Shown: positions 35,421-44,686 of the stretch, one piece after another
Layout: every line of letters begins with the position of its first letter
How positions within the stretch are numbered: the stretch's first letter is position 1
NCBI RefSeq assembly: GCF_000277125.1
Contig: NC_016946.1
Location: 4,712,001 to 4,776,000 of the forward strand
DNA length: 64,000 nt
Reading direction: 5' to 3'
Source of the DNA: Mycobacterium intracellulare ATCC 13950
Lineage (GTDB): Bacteria; Actinomycetota; Actinomycetes; Mycobacteriales; Mycobacteriaceae
Program-made: the position numbers and the translations under genes
Notes under the pieces: model-generated
What the model was told of the DNA's origin: nothing
What the model saw: the letters and a program-made list of their open reading frames with translations, nothing else
Database searches by the model: none

Positions 35421-35525
35421 GCCCGAGCCATCAGCCCGGCAGCCCGGCAGCTCGGCAGCCGGGGCATCAGCTCGGCAGCCCGGCAGCCCGGCAGCTCGGC
35501 AGCCCGGGGCATCAGCCCGGCAGCC
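35421..35525. repeat. GC-rich tandem repeat (CCCGGCAG units)
   Basis: About 105 bp built from CCCGGCAG/CTCGGCAG octamers grouped into larger units that each start with a CATCAGC. CATCAGC occurs at 35429, 35464 and 35510, giving blocks of 35 and 46 bp. The structure suggests slippage and a potentially variable-number locus. It lies just beyond the palindromic pair. Confidence 0.6.
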
Positions 35526-35615
35526 ATACCCGCCCCCACGCCAACTGCCCGATAGGGTTGGATATCGGGCACCCGCCGGGTCACCAGGCACCACAGCGAT
35601 CTAGGAGGTTGGGCG

Positions 35616-36527
35616 ATGACTTCCTCTGACCCGGTCAACGCAGACCACACCGGTTACGTTGACTTGGAGTCGCTGGGCGCGGACGCCAGCGCGGCCCGCG
35701 CGATCGAGGGCATGCAGGAGGAAGCCGCCGCCGCCCCGGACCGTCCGCAACCCCCGGTCGACCTCACCGCCGCCGCCTTCTTCGACGTCGACAACACCTT
35801 GGTGCAGGGCTCCTCGGCGGTGCATTTCGGTCGTGGGCTGGCCACGCGCAACTACTTCACCTATCGCGATGTGATCGGATTCATCTACGCCCAGGCCAAG
35901 TTTCAGGTCCTCGGCAAGGAAAACAGCAACGACGTCGCCGCTGGCCGGCGCAAGGCGCTCGCCTTCATCGAGGGCCGGTCGGTCGAGCAGCTGGTGGCCC
36001 TGGGCGAGGAGATCTACGACGAGATCATCGCCGACAAGATCTGGCCCGGCACTCGCGAGCTGACTCAAATGCATCTGGACGCCGGCCAGCAGGTGTGGCT
36101 GATCACCGCCACGCCCTACGAGCTCGCCGCGACCATTGCGCGACGGCTCGGCCTGACCGGCGCGCTGGGCACCGTCGCGGAATCGGTCGACGGCGTCTTC
36201 ACCGGCAGGCTGGTCGGCGACATCCTGCACGGCACCGGCAAGGCGCACGCGGTGCGGTCGCTGGCAATCCGCGAGGGGCTCAACCTGAAACGCTGCACCG
36301 CCTACTCCGATAGCTACAACGACGTGCCCATGCTGTCGCTGGTGGGGACCGCGGTCGCCATCAATCCCGACGCCCGCCTGCGCGCGCTGGCACGGGAGCG
36401 CGGATGGGAGATTCGCGACTTCCGCACCGCCCGCAAAGCGGCCCGGATCGGGGTGCCGTCGGCATTGGCGCTGGGCGCGGCCGGCGGTGCGCTGGCCGCG
36501 GTGGCCTCTCGACGGCAATCACGCTGA
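35616..36527 (+). CDS. serB1: HAD-family phosphoserine phosphatase-like protein SerB1
   Basis: A 303-residue HAD hydrolase with the catalytic aspartates D57 and D59 in FFDVDNTLV, motif [10 protein letters not shown] and motif [13 protein letters not shown]. The family member in M. tuberculosis (Rv0505c) is called SerB1; phosphoserine as substrate is not proven by sequence. A C-terminal Ala/Gly-rich helix could be membrane-associated. ATG at 35616 has AGGAGG 7 nt upstream. First of three genes with cmaA2, separated from the next by 44 nt. Confidence 0.85.
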   Translation: MTSSDPVNADHTGYVDLESLGADASAARAIEGMQEEAAAAPDRPQPPVDLTAAAFFDVDNTLVQGSSAVHFGRGLATRNYFTYRDVIGFIYAQAKFQVLGKENSNDVAAGRRKALAFIEGRSVEQLVALGEEIYDEIIADKIWPGTRELTQMHLDAGQQVWLITATPYELAATIARRLGLTGALGTVAESVDGVFTGRLVGDILHGTGKAHAVRSLAIREGLNLKRCTAYSDSYNDVPMLSLVGTAVAINPDARLRALARERGWEIRDFRTARKAARIGVPSALALGAAGGALAAVASRRQSR

Positions 36528-36571
36528 TAGGCTGCGCCGCGCAGACATATTCGAGCGGAGAGCACAGCGGC

Positions 36572-37093
36572 ATGACAGTCCCCAAAGAAGCCGAAGGACT
36601 CATCGGCAGCCATTACCGCGCACCGGACTACTTCGAGGTCGGGCGCGAAAAGATCCGTGAGTTCGCCCTGGCGATCAAAGACGACCACCCGGCGCATTTC
36701 GACGAGAATGAATCCCGGAGGGCCGGGTATACCGACATGGTGGCGCCGTTGACGTTCCTCGCGATCGCCGGGCGCCGCGTTCAGTTGGAGATCTTCACGA
36801 AGTTCAGCATCCCCATCAACATCGCCAGGGTCATTCACCGTGACCAGAAGTTCAAGTTCCACCGCCCGATCCTGGCTCACGATAGGCTTTTCTTCGACAC
36901 CTACCTAGACTCGGTGATCGAGTCCCACGGCACCGTGCTGGCGGAAATCCGCAGCGAAGTGACCGATGCCGATGGAAAGCCGATCGTCACCAGCGTTGTC
37001 ACAATGCTGGGGGAAGCCGCAAGCCAAGCCGAGACCGAGGCAACCGCCGCGGCGGTCGCATCAATATCCGCAGGAAAGTTAGGGGCGTTGTAA
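36572..37093 (+). CDS. HadA-like (3R)-hydroxyacyl dehydratase subunit (Rv0504c-like)
   Basis: A 173-residue hot-dog-fold protein of the MaoC N-terminal type, like HadA/Had[21 protein letters not shown], then [15 protein letters not shown], and [15 protein letters not shown]. These subunits pair with a catalytic HadB in mycolic-acid FAS-II. The catalytic Asp-His signature is not evident here, consistent with a non-catalytic substrate-binding subunit. ATG at 36572; the stop TAA abuts the ATG of cmaA2 directly, so it is co-expressed with a mycolic acid modifying enzyme. Confidence 0.82.
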   Translation: MTVPKEAEGLIGSHYRAPDYFEVGREKIREFALAIKDDHPAHFDENESRRAGYTDMVAPLTFLAIAGRRVQLEIFTKFSIPINIARVIHRDQKFKFHRPILAHDRLFFDTYLDSVIESHGTVLAEIRSEVTDADGKPIVTSVVTMLGEAASQAETEATAAAVASISAGKLGAL

Positions 37094-38020
37094 ATGTCAC
37101 TACAGGGGGAAACCGGAACGCAGCTGCACCCGCCGGTCGAGGCGGTGCGATCGCACTACGACAAGTCGAACGAGTTCTTCAAGCTGTGGCTTGACCCGTC
37201 GATGACCTACAGCTGCGGTTACTTCGACGAAAACCCGGACCCACAGAATCTGACCAAGACGCTGGAAGAGGCGCAGTACGCCAAGCGCAAGCTCGCGCTG
37301 GACAAGCTGAACCTCGAGCCCGGCATGACGCTGCTCGACATCGGCAGCGGCTGGGGCTCGACGATGCGGCACGCGGTGGCGGAGTACGACGTCAACGTCA
37401 TCGGGTTGACGCTGAGCGAGAACCAGTACGCCCACTGCGTGGCCGAGTTCGACAAGATGGACAGCCCCCGCCGTAAAGAGGTGCGGATCCAGGGCTGGGA
37501 GGAATTCCCAGGCGACGTGCCGATCGACCGGATCGTGTCGCTGGGCGCGTTCGAGCACTTCGCCGACGGCGCCGGTGACGCCGGGTACGAGCGCTACGCC
37601 ACCTTCTTCAAGAAGTACTACGACCTGCTGCCCGACGACGGCCGCATGCTGCTGCACTCGATCGTGGTCCCCACCCGCGAAGAGGGCAACGCGATGGGCC
37701 TGAAGGTCAACATGACCCTGCTGCGGTTCATCAGCTTCATCCTGAAGGAGATCTACCCCGGCGGAAAGCTGCCCCAGGTCGACCTGGTTGACAAGTACGC
37801 GACGGACGCGGGTTTCAAGATCGAGCGACACCACTTCATCGGCAAGAACTACGTGCCGACCCTGACCGCCTGGGGCGATGCGCTCGAAGCGCACAAGGAA
37901 GAGGCGATCGCCCTCAAGGGGCAGGAGACCTACGACATCTACCTGAAGTACCTGAGGGGCTGCTCGGATCTGTTCCGCGACGGCTACACCAACGTCTGCC
38001 AGTTCACCATGGTGAAGTAG
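37094..38020 (+). CDS. cmaA2: Mycolic acid cyclopropane synthase CmaA2
   Basis: A 308-residue SAM-dependent methyltransferase. The AdoMet motif is [11 protein letters not shown], the family motif [16 protein letters not shown] follows, and the C-terminal [14 protein letters not shown] is intact. The N-terminus ([19 protein letters not shown]) closely matches M. tuberculosis CmaA2, which makes cis and trans cyclopropanes in mycolates. ATG follows the upstream stop without a gap. A strong intrinsic terminator follows at 38039. Distinguishing CmaA2 from the paralogues MmaA or PcaA rests on sequence resemblance and synteny. Confidence 0.9.
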   Translation: MSLQGETGTQLHPPVEAVRSHYDKSNEFFKLWLDPSMTYSCGYFDENPDPQNLTKTLEEAQYAKRKLALDKLNLEPGMTLLDIGSGWGSTMRHAVAEYDVNVIGLTLSENQYAHCVAEFDKMDSPRRKEVRIQGWEEFPGDVPIDRIVSLGAFEHFADGAGDAGYERYATFFKKYYDLLPDDGRMLLHSIVVPTREEGNAMGLKVNMTLLRFISFILKEIYPGGKLPQVDLVDKYATDAGFKIERHHFIGKNYVPTLTAWGDALEAHKEEAIALKGQETYDIYLKYLRGCSDLFRDGYTNVCQFTMVK

Positions 38021-38038
38021 TCGACTACTTCAAAGGTC

Positions 38039-38075
38039 AACGCCGCCACGGGTTTCCGTGGTGGCGTTTCCTTTT
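38039..38075 (+). terminator. Intrinsic terminator after cmaA2
   Basis: A 13-bp stem (38039-38051 with 38056-38068, one G-U pair) closes a GTTT loop and is followed by TTTCCTTTT. It ends the serB1-cmaA2 transcript and lies just before the convergent acyltransferase gene. Confidence 0.85.
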
Positions 38076-38099
38076 GGGCGCGCCGCCGTTCAGCCGAAG

Positions 38100-39164
38100 T
38101 CAGCCGAAGAAGATGTTGCGACGGCCGGCCAGCAACCGGTAGAGCGTCTGCTGGATCGTCTCGCGCACCTGATCGGTCAGCTCAAAAGTGACCATCGGGT
38201 CGTCGGCGTCGGAGGCCGCGTAGTCGTCGGTGTAGATCGGCTCACCGAAGGCGATGTGCCATTTCGACGGCAGCGGCACCAGGCCCATGGGCCCGGCCAA
38301 CGGGAACAGCGGAGTGATCGGGAAGTACGGCAGCCCGAACAGCCGTGCCAGCAACTTGACGTCGGTCAGCATCGGGTAGATCTCTTCGGAACCGATGATT
38401 GAGCAGGGGATGATCGGCGCCTTGGTCCGCAGCGCGGCGGTGACGAATCCGCCGCGGCCGAACCGCTGCAGCCGGTAGCGGTCCTCGAAGCGCTTCCCCA
38501 GCCCCTTGTAGCCCTCGGGGAACACGGCGGTGAGCTCGCCGGCGGCGAGCAGCCGGTGCGCGTCCGTCGTGCAGGCCATGGTGTGGCCGGCCTTGCGGGC
38601 CGCTTCGCCCACCACGGGCAGGTCGAACACCATGTCGGCGGCGAGCAGTCGCAGCTCGCGGTGCGCGGGGTGCTCGTCGTGCACGGCCACCGACAGCATC
38701 AGCCCGTCGAACGGCAGCACCCCGGCGTGATTGGCGACCACCAGCGCGGCGCCGTCGGCGGGCAGGTTCTCGATCCCGCTGACCTCGACCCGGAACCAGG
38801 ACCGGAAGAACACCCGCAACAACGGCCGGACGATCGCGCTGTTGAAGTGCGGATCGAAACCGAACTCGTCGACGCTGTAGTCACCCGTCAGCCGCTGGCG
38901 GAGGAATGCGGCCACCGACGCGACGCGCTGCGCCAGCTCATTCAGCGGCGCCTCGCCGGGCGATGCCCCCGTGGCACGGCGGTGCTCGTCGATTTCGCGA
39001 ACCACCGCGGCGATCTGCTCCGCCGAGGCGCGGCCGCGCGGATCGGTCAGTAACGAGGGGTGCTGGCGGGCCGAGTCTGCCCTCTGGTCGGCTCTCCGAC
39101 GCGCTGCGACACGGCCCCGATTCGTATGCAGTGGAATGACATTCGCTCTGGTTTCACCCGCCAC
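38100..39164 (-). CDS. PlsC-like glycerolipid acyltransferase (Rv0502-like)
   Basis: A 354-residue 1-acylglycerol-phosphate-acyltransferase-fold protein. Motif I is NHAGVLPFDG (the family NHx4D) and motif III is FPEGYKG; PIIPCSIIGSEEIYP is motif IV. It likely acylates a lipid or lipid precursor at the membrane. GTG at 39164, with AGGTAGG upstream and 5 nt after the galE2 stop, is preferred. The open frame reaches 39188, inside galE2. It forms an operon with galE2 and is convergent with cmaA2. Confidence 0.83.
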   Translation of the reverse strand: MAGETRANVIPLHTNRGRVAARRRADQRADSARQHPSLLTDPRGRASAEQIAAVVREIDEHRRATGASPGEAPLNELAQRVASVAAFLRQRLTGDYSVDEFGFDPHFNSAIVRPLLRVFFRSWFRVEVSGIENLPADGAALVVANHAGVLPFDGLMLSVAVHDEHPAHRELRLLAADMVFDLPVVGEAARKAGHTMACTTDAHRLLAAGELTAVFPEGYKGLGKRFEDRYRLQRFGRGGFVTAALRTKAPIIPCSIIGSEEIYPMLTDVKLLARLFGLPYFPITPLFPLAGPMGLVPLPSKWHIAFGEPIYTDDYAASDADDPMVTFELTDQVRETIQQTLYRLLAGRRNIFFG

Positions 39165-39169
39165 GATAC

Positions 39170-40297
39170 CTACCTGACCCCACCCCACGGAATTGGATTT
39201 CGGCTACCCCAGCGCTGGGCTAGAGATATGGCGCGACTCTCCAAGGAGCGTACCCGATGTGGGTCGATTATGGGAGTCAGGCCTCGGCCGCGAACATAGT
39301 CGTCAAAGGCCTCCGCCGTCGTCCATTTCGGCTGGTAGTTGAGTTCTGAGCGCATCCGGCTGGTGTCCATGACGCGGCCGTAACTCAAATAATCGAACTG
39401 ATCGCGACTGATCTCGTTGTAGCGATTGGCGCGGCGCAACGAGTCCAGGGCCCAGACGCCGAAACCCGGTACGGGCAAAGGGATTCGGCCCGCCCGACGG
39501 ATCGCCTGCGACAGCATGATGATGCCGTCGGCGCCGATGTTGAAGGTTCCCGCCTTGCCGGCCATGGCCGCGCGCTCCAGCGCGCCGAGGGCGTCCTGCT
39601 CGTGCAGCAACTGCAGCCGGGCGTCGCGGCCGAACATCGTCGGCACCAAAGGCCCGGCGAGATAACGCGACAGCGTGGTGTCCATCGCCGGGCCGATCAT
39701 GTTGGCCAGCCGCAAGATCGTCACGGCGATGTCGGGCCGGCGCCGCCCCAATCCGCGCGCATAGGCCTCGATGTCGAGGCTGTCCTTGGCGAAACCGTCG
39801 CGGAACGGACGACGGCTGGTGCTGTCCTCGGTGAACATCACCGGATCGTGGGCGCTCGAGCCGTACACCTCCGACGTCGACTTGAGCACCACGCGGCGCA
39901 CCGAGGGCGCCTTTTGACAGGCCGCGAACAGCTGCATCGCGCCCATCACGTTGATTTCTTTCAACGCCGCGGTGCCGCCGGACCGCGGAGCGTACGACGC
40001 GGCGGCCGCGTGCACCACCGTGTCGACGTCGCCGTTGCGAATCACCTTGGCAATGAAGGGGTTACGGATGTCGGCGCGGACGAACTCGGCGCGCCCCATC
40101 CGGCGCAGCATGTCCTTGCTGGGGGCGATCGCGTCCACCGCGATGACCCCTTTGATCATCGGGTTCTGCGCTAGCCGAGCCGTCAGGTAGCCGCCCAGAA
40201 ACCGGCAGGCACCGGTGACCAGCACGATTTTGGGGTAATGCGCCGCGTTGCCGGCGGTGTCGTCCGGCCCGGTGTTCTCCCCATTCGACCCATCCAC
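39170..40297 (-). CDS. galE2: NAD-dependent epimerase/dehydratase GalE2-like (Rv0501)
   Basis: A 375-residue extended-SDR protein. The nucleotide motif reads TGACRFLGG, where an Arg replaces the usual small residue, followed by VVHAAAASYAP and STSEVYGSSAHD. A clean YxxxK catalytic pair is not seen where expected (EAYARGLGRRR), so UDP-galactose epimerase activity is doubtful. GTG at 40297. It sits between the 33-aa peptide gene and the acyltransferase gene, as in M. tuberculosis. Confidence 0.78.
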   Translation of the reverse strand: MDGSNGENTGPDDTAGNAAHYPKIVLVTGACRFLGGYLTARLAQNPMIKGVIAVDAIAPSKDMLRRMGRAEFVRADIRNPFIAKVIRNGDVDTVVHAAAASYAPRSGGTAALKEINVMGAMQLFAACQKAPSVRRVVLKSTSEVYGSSAHDPVMFTEDSTSRRPFRDGFAKDSLDIEAYARGLGRRRPDIAVTILRLANMIGPAMDTTLSRYLAGPLVPTMFGRDARLQLLHEQDALGALERAAMAGKAGTFNIGADGIIMLSQAIRRAGRIPLPVPGFGVWALDSLRRANRYNEISRDQFDYLSYGRVMDTSRMRSELNYQPKWTTAEAFDDYVRGRGLTPIIDPHRVRSLESRAISLAQRWGSRNPIPWGGVR

Positions 40298-40376
40298 CCG
40301 GTCAGCCTAGCGGTCGGCGAGACGGCGGCACTATGGCGCGAAGCGACCAGTTAGGGCCTTTTTACGGTGGCCTTAT

Positions 40377-40397
40377 GGCGGCCTTAGGAAGGCCGCC
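40377..40397 (-). terminator. U-tract-less hairpin after the 33-aa peptide gene
   Basis: A perfect 9-bp stem, GGCGGCCTT (40377-40385) and AAGGCCGCC (40389-40397), encloses a 3-nt loop 7 nt beyond the TAA of the peptide gene. There is no U-run on the minus strand, the form common in mycobacterial terminators. Confidence 0.55.
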
Positions 40398-40404
40398 GCG
40401 GGAG

Positions 40405-40506
40405 TTACTTGCCGAGTTTTCTGCGCTGCACCCGGGTGCGACGCAGCAGCTTGCGGTGCTTCTTCTTCGACATACGCTTGCGCCGCTTCTTGATTACTGA
40501 ACCCAT
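40405..40506 (-). CDS. 33-aa highly basic peptide (Rv0500B-like, AURKAIP1/COX24 type)
   Basis: The peptide begins [17 protein letters not shown] and is about 60 percent Lys/Arg with no acidic residue. It matches the short actinobacterial AURKAIP1/COX24-domain proteins, which associate with the ribosome small subunit (bS22-like) in mycobacteria. ATG at 40506 and TAA at 40405-40407. It is far too short for routine gene calling but is a conserved gene. A hairpin follows at 40377-40397. Confidence 0.88.
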
Positions 40507-40652
40507 GAACTCCGCTATCTAGACCGAGACCTGCTTCAAAGATTGGACCCGGACACTTTACCCAGCCGGACGCACCCAACGCCAAACCGCGTCGCGTGAT
40601 CACCGCGGAGCCGCGAAGCCAGGTGCCGCCCGCGAGCGGCCACCGGTTCGGG

Positions 40653-40910
40653 TCAGCCCGCGTCGAAGTAGGACGTCTCCAGCATGTCGTGGACGGCCTT
40701 GGCGTGCACCCGGAAGGACCGACCCACCCGGACCGCGGGTAGTTCGCCGTTGTGCACCAACCGGTAGACCGTCATCTTGGAGACCCGCATCAACGCGGCC
40801 ACCTCGGCGACGGTGAGAAATTGCGTCCTGCCCTGCTGGCCATCGACGGAACCGGTGTCCCGCGGCTTACCTGCAGAATCTCGCGTTGATGGCCCATTCG
40901 TAGACGTCAT
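40653..40910 (-). CDS. BldC/excisionase-type MerR-like HTH protein (Rv0500A-like)
   Basis: An 85-residue DNA-binding protein. The winged-helix core is LTVAEVAALMRVSKMTVYRLVHNGELPAVRVGRSFRV, presented here in parts: LTVAEVAALMRVS, MTVYRLVHNGELP and AVRVGRSFRV. A polar 30-residue N-terminus precedes it. BldC-like proteins bind direct repeats cooperatively and control development genes in Streptomyces. There is no adjacent integrase, so it is a chromosomal regulator, not a phage excisionase. ATG at 40910. Confidence 0.85.
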   Translation of the reverse strand: MTSTNGPSTRDSAGKPRDTGSVDGQQGRTQFLTVAEVAALMRVSKMTVYRLVHNGELPAVRVGRSFRVHAKAVHDMLETSYFDAG

Positions 40911-41049
40911 CGCTACCCAATCGTGTCAGGCACGCGCATGCCAGCGGCTTCCCCTCCGCTGGCACCGACACGTGCTTACAAAGAGGAGAATAGCGGGACT
41001 GATGGGGTTACTGGTACTGGTGGGGGACAATCAGTTCAAAAATCTTGGA

Positions 41050-41937
41050 TTACTCTGATGTAATTCTTAGCTGCTCAGAGCGCATTTTGGCGGCCTGAAC
41101 CGCCGCATCCACGGCCGCTCGCAGGCCTCCCCGTTCCAGCTCACGCAGGGCCGCCGCGGTGGTGCCGCCGGGGGACGTCACGGTCGCCCGCAGCTGCGTC
41201 GCGGTGGCGTCCACCCGCATCCCGGGCGCCTCGGCCTCGGAAAGCCGGCGATCGGCGTCCATCCGTTCCAGCAGCATCGCCGCCGCGCCGGCCATGGTCT
41301 GCGCGGTCAGATCGCCCGCCACCTCGCGGCTCAGCCCCGCCGCAACGCCGGCGTCGATGAGCGCCTCGACCATCAGGAAGAAATACGCGGGACCCGAGCC
41401 CGACAGCGCGGTGACGGCGTCCATTTGGCCCTCGGGGACGCTCAGCACCCCGCCGACGGAGTCGAACAGGGCCGAGACGCCCTCCAGCTGCGGCGGGGTG
41501 ACGAACCTGCCCTTGGCCAGGGCCGTGACGCCCGCGCCGACCAGCGCCGCGGTGTTGGGCATTGCCCGCACCACCGGCGTCCCGGCCGGGAGTTTGGCTT
41601 CGAAGTAGGCGATGGTGACGCCGGCCGCGACCGTGACGAAGACCTGCTCGGCGGTATCGCTCTCCGCCGCGGCGGCCGCCCGCGCGACCTCCGACATCAC
41701 CGACTCCACGTCGGCGGGCTTCACCGCGACCACGACGAACGACGCGTTTTCCACCGCCTCGGCCACCGAGGTGATGAGCACCGAATAGGTGTCGGCCAGA
41801 TACTTGGCGCGCTCGGGCACCCGCTCGACCACCACCAGGTCCTTGACCTGCCGGCCCGCGCGCAGCAGACCCGACAGCAGTGCCTCCCCGATGCTGCCGC
41901 CACCGATGATCGCGATTCTTGCCATGCCGGACAGCAT
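41050..41937 (-). CDS. proC: Pyrroline-5-carboxylate reductase
   Basis: A 295-residue enzyme for the last step of proline synthesis. The Rossmann motif is IIGGGSIGEALLSGL, VVVAVKPADVE follows, and the C-terminal signature VTSPGGTTAAALRELE is intact. ATG at 41937 is chosen to match the known mycobacterial length; a closer ATG at 41925 starts exactly at MARIAIIGGG and is equally possible, since neither has a strong ribosome binding site. It lies downstream of the thioesterase-like gene's neighbourhood on the same strand. Confidence 0.93.
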   Translation of the reverse strand: MLSGMARIAIIGGGSIGEALLSGLLRAGRQVKDLVVVERVPERAKYLADTYSVLITSVAEAVENASFVVVAVKPADVESVMSEVARAAAAAESDTAEQVFVTVAAGVTIAYFEAKLPAGTPVVRAMPNTAALVGAGVTALAKGRFVTPPQLEGVSALFDSVGGVLSVPEGQMDAVTALSGSGPAYFFLMVEALIDAGVAAGLSREVAGDLTAQTMAGAAAMLLERMDADRRLSEAEAPGMRVDATATQLRATVTSPGGTTAAALRELERGGLRAAVDAAVQAAKMRSEQLRITSE

Positions 41938-41952
41938 CGCAGACACCGCCGG

Positions 41953-42846
41953 CTAGCGAGCGGCAGGGACCAACGCCAGCTGGCGGGCCTGCACCACCAG
42001 GCGCCCGAGGCTGTCGACGACCGTGTGGTCCTCGTCGAACCAGTCGTGCCCGATCTCGGTGCAGGTCGCGATGATGCGCAGCCAGCCGTCGGCGGGCAAC
42101 CCCCGCAGGAAGGCGGTGAGCTGGATGGTGGGCGCCCAACCGGTGCGGTCCACGGCGAAGGTCACCGGCGCCGACAGGTCGCCGCACATGAGAGCGAACA
42201 GCGCGTCCGGGGCCACGCCGCGGGGGCGTGCCCACATCTGGATCACCGGCGGGCGCCCGTCGTCGCGGACCTGCATCGTCGACAACACCGGCCGCACGTC
42301 GCAACCCTCGCCCAGGTGCACCAGGCCGGCCAGCGGATGCCCGGGGCCGATCGGCTCGATGTCGTCGGGTGGTTCGGGCGTCATCAGTTCGGCCACCGGG
42401 TTGGCCGACAGCAACGGCTTCACCGCGCCGTCGACCGGCCTGCTCGATGACCCGGCTCCTCCTCGGGCCGCTTCACGGCCCGCATCGTCGACCGGGTAAT
42501 GCTCGGGCTCGCCGAGGTTGACCACGGCGTGCACCGCGGTGCGGTCACCCTGGGTGAGCTCGACGTCCACGACGCTGATCCGGCGGCCGCGCTTGCGGAT
42601 CGACGTGACCAACTGCACCGGCCCCGGATCGGGCGCCCACAGGAAGCTCGCGGACACGGCGACCGGTTGCAGGTCCGGTCCGGCCGGCTGTCCGCCGCAG
42701 GCGGTGCGCGCGGCGTTGGCGCACAGGGCCAGCATCGCGCCGCCGTGCACCTTGGGACCGATGGTCCAGCGCTTGTCGAGCTCTCCTTCGTAAACGCCGG
42801 AACCGGCCTCCCGCAACGACATTGCGGTGGTGAATAACGCGTTCAT
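41953..42846 (-). CDS. Thioesterase/hot-dog protein (Rv0499-like)
   Basis: A 297-residue double-hot-dog protein of the acyl-CoA thioesterase (TesB/YiiD-like) type: WTIGPKVHGGAMLALCANAA near the N-terminus, SASFLWAPDPGPVQLVTSI, and MWARPRGVAPDALFALMCGD in the second half. The substrate is not inferable. ATG at 42846 lies 25 nt after the upstream isomerase-like gene, and 15 nt separate its end from the proC start codon, so the run is likely one operon. Confidence 0.75.
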   Translation of the reverse strand: MNALFTTAMSLREAGSGVYEGELDKRWTIGPKVHGGAMLALCANAARTACGGQPAGPDLQPVAVSASFLWAPDPGPVQLVTSIRKRGRRISVVDVELTQGDRTAVHAVVNLGEPEHYPVDDAGREAARGGAGSSSRPVDGAVKPLLSANPVAELMTPEPPDDIEPIGPGHPLAGLVHLGEGCDVRPVLSTMQVRDDGRPPVIQMWARPRGVAPDALFALMCGDLSAPVTFAVDRTGWAPTIQLTAFLRGLPADGWLRIIATCTEIGHDWFDEDHTVVDSLGRLVVQARQLALVPAAR

Positions 42847-42871
42847 GGACTTTTGCGGGTCTCCTGAATCA

Positions 42872-43714
42872 TCAGCGCAGCAGATGCGTGCGGGCGAACT
42901 GCAGCGACTCGGCGAGCATGGCTTCGCGCTCATTGGCTGAGCGCGCGCTGGACGTCGACACCTCCAGGATGACGTGCCCGGCGAACTGGCCGCCGGCCAG
43001 CATCTGGCACACCTCGGCGGTGGGTTGGGTGCCGCGCCCGGGCACCAGGTGCTCGTCGGCGGGCAGACCGTTACCGTCGCACAGGTGCAGGTGGACCAGG
43101 CCGGCACCCATCCGCTGGGCCATGTCCAGCGAGTCGGTGCCCGCCGTCGCGGTGTGGGACAGGTCCAGCGTGTAGTGCGCGTGGTTGCCGTCGAGCGGGT
43201 CGTAGGAGGGCGCGAACGCCGAAATCGCCGGGCCGGGGCCGCCCCCGCGCCGTCGCATCCGTTCCAGCGACTGGCCGGCCCCGAAGAGCCGGTCCGCCCG
43301 GAACGGGAACATGTTCTCCACCGCGACCATCACGTCGCTCGAGGCTTCCAGCTTCGCCACCTGTTCGCTGAACCCCTCGGCGTAGCGCCGCTGCCAGCGA
43401 AACGGCGGATGCACGACGACGGTCTGCGCGCCCAGCTGTTCGGCGACGCGCACGCTGCGGTCCAGCTTGGGGATCGGGTTGGGGCCCCACACCCGTTGCG
43501 AGATCAGCAGGCACGGCGCGTGCACCGACAGCACCGGCACGCGATAGCGCCTGGACAGCTTCTTGACCGCCGCGACGTCCTGGCTCGCCGATTCGGCCCA
43601 GACCATCAGCTCGACGCCGTCGTAGCCGAGCCGGGCCGCGTACTCGAAGGCGGCCTCGGCCCGCAACGGGTACACCGAAGCCGTGGAGAGGCCGACTTTG
43701 ATGGCTGGGCGCAC
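42872..43714 (-). CDS. Sugar phosphate isomerase/epimerase-like TIM barrel (Rv0498-like)
   Basis: A 280-residue AP-endonuclease-2/xylose-isomerase-like TIM barrel. Metal and active-site residues are plausible in LSVHAPC, VVHPPFRW, VENMFP, YTLDLSHTATAG and LHLCDGNG. The reaction is unknown. GTG at 43714, 15 nt after the upstream membrane-protein gene. The same gene order (Rv0496-Rv0500) occurs in M. tuberculosis. Confidence 0.78.
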   Translation of the reverse strand: MRPAIKVGLSTASVYPLRAEAAFEYAARLGYDGVELMVWAESASQDVAAVKKLSRRYRVPVLSVHAPCLLISQRVWGPNPIPKLDRSVRVAEQLGAQTVVVHPPFRWQRRYAEGFSEQVAKLEASSDVMVAVENMFPFRADRLFGAGQSLERMRRRGGGPGPAISAFAPSYDPLDGNHAHYTLDLSHTATAGTDSLDMAQRMGAGLVHLHLCDGNGLPADEHLVPGRGTQPTAEVCQMLAGGQFAGHVILEVSTSSARSANEREAMLAESLQFARTHLLR

Positions 43715-43729
43715 TGGATGTGGGCGCCG

Positions 43730-44686
43730 CTAGCCCGACTGCAACGACAGCGCCAGGGGCCCCAGGGTGATCAGCGCACCCACCGCGACCGCGATCAACG
43801 TGCTGGCGATGTCCTCGGTTTTGCGGACCACCCGAACCCCGACCACCAGGCCGAGGATGACCAGCACCGAGAGCACCAGCGCCACGATGCTGTTCCAGCG
43901 CCACAGTTGGTCGAAGGCCACGAACAGCCCGCCGCCGAACGCGACCGCCAGGATCGACTGCAGCACTACCACGGCGCCGCGCCACAGCGCGTCGAGCCTG
44001 CCCTCCGCCGGGTGAGCGTCGGCGCCCTCCGCATGAGCGTCCTCGTCCTCGAGGCCGAGCAGTCCGGTGTCGAGCGACCCCGCGCGCGCGGCGTCCCCGT
44101 CCTCGTCCAGATCCTCGTCCAGCGAGCCCGAGGACCGCAGGTAGGAGCGCACGTAGGCGGAGTCCTCCAGCGCGGGTTCGGCTTCACGCACGTCGGAATC
44201 CATCACGTCGACGGGGATGTCGGCGTAATGGTCCATCGGATCAGGACTCATGTCCTCGGCGCCGGAGGGCTCCTCGGGCCGGGCGGTCCCGTTGGCCAAG
44301 GGCCGCGGGTATGCGCTGCGCTCGGGGCCCGGCACCCGCTTGGGCTGCGGCGGCGACTTGGGCCAGCGCGGCTCGGGCTCGGACCAGTAGGGGGTCTTGG
44401 GCTTGTCTTCTGTCACCGGCTCGGCGGCGACGTCCTCGGTGGGCGAGTCGGCGGGTTCGACGGCCTCGATGGTGTCGGTAGCGCCGTGTTCGGCGTCGTC
44501 GTCGTCGCGGACCACCGGGATTTCGCCGGTGAGCTCGGCGACGGTCACCGCGTCGCTGTCACCGCGGCGACGGCGGCGCCGCCGGGTGACCGCCGGGGCA
44601 CCGATGGTTCCGTTTCTGGCCAGCAATTCGGCCACCGAGATCGGCCGAGTGCCCGGGCTCTCGGTCTCGGAGTGCGGTCCGGTCAT
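43730..44686 (-). CDS. Membrane protein with long acidic disordered N-terminus (Rv0497-like)
   Basis: The 318-residue protein has about 230 polar residues, including RRRRRRR near residue 36 and several Asp/Glu runs, then three closely packed helices ([56 protein letters not shown]). The cytoplasmic tail would suit protein-protein contacts or Ser/Thr kinase phosphorylation. ATG at 44686 overlaps the ppx1 stop (ATGA). Function unknown. Confidence 0.75.
   Translation of the reverse strand: MTGPHSETESPGTRPISVAELLARNGTIGAPAVTRRRRRRRGDSDAVTVAELTGEIPVVRDDDDAEHGATDTIEAVEPADSPTEDVAAEPVTEDKPKTPYWSEPEPRWPKSPPQPKRVPGPERSAYPRPLANGTARPEEPSGAEDMSPDPMDHYADIPVDVMDSDVREAEPALEDSAYVRSYLRSSGSLDEDLDEDGDAARAGSLDTGLLGLEDEDAHAEGADAHPAEGRLDALWRGAVVVLQSILAVAFGGGLFVAFDQLWRWNSIVALVLSVLVILGLVVGVRVVRKTEDIASTLIAVAVGALITLGPLALSLQSG

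Larger units (their letters stand above)
35293..35615. other. 323-bp intergenic region with repeats between the cassette and serB1
   Basis: No gene is supported. GC-rich open frames here are repeat translations. The region holds two tandem imperfect palindromes and a Pro-Gly-Ser-like GC-rich tandem array (separate entries), then about 75 nt leading to the serB1 ribosome binding site AGGAGG at 35603-35608. It is the boundary where GC returns to the chromosomal level. Confidence 0.6.

Noticed and set aside
35293..35615. GC-rich ORFs or a CRISPR array in the repeat region
   Set aside because: Repeats are short, abutting and lack unique spacers; ORFs only translate the repeats.
40653..40910. Phage excisionase
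   Set aside because: HTH matches BldC/MerR-like chromosomal regulators and there is no integrase, attachment site or phage gene nearby.
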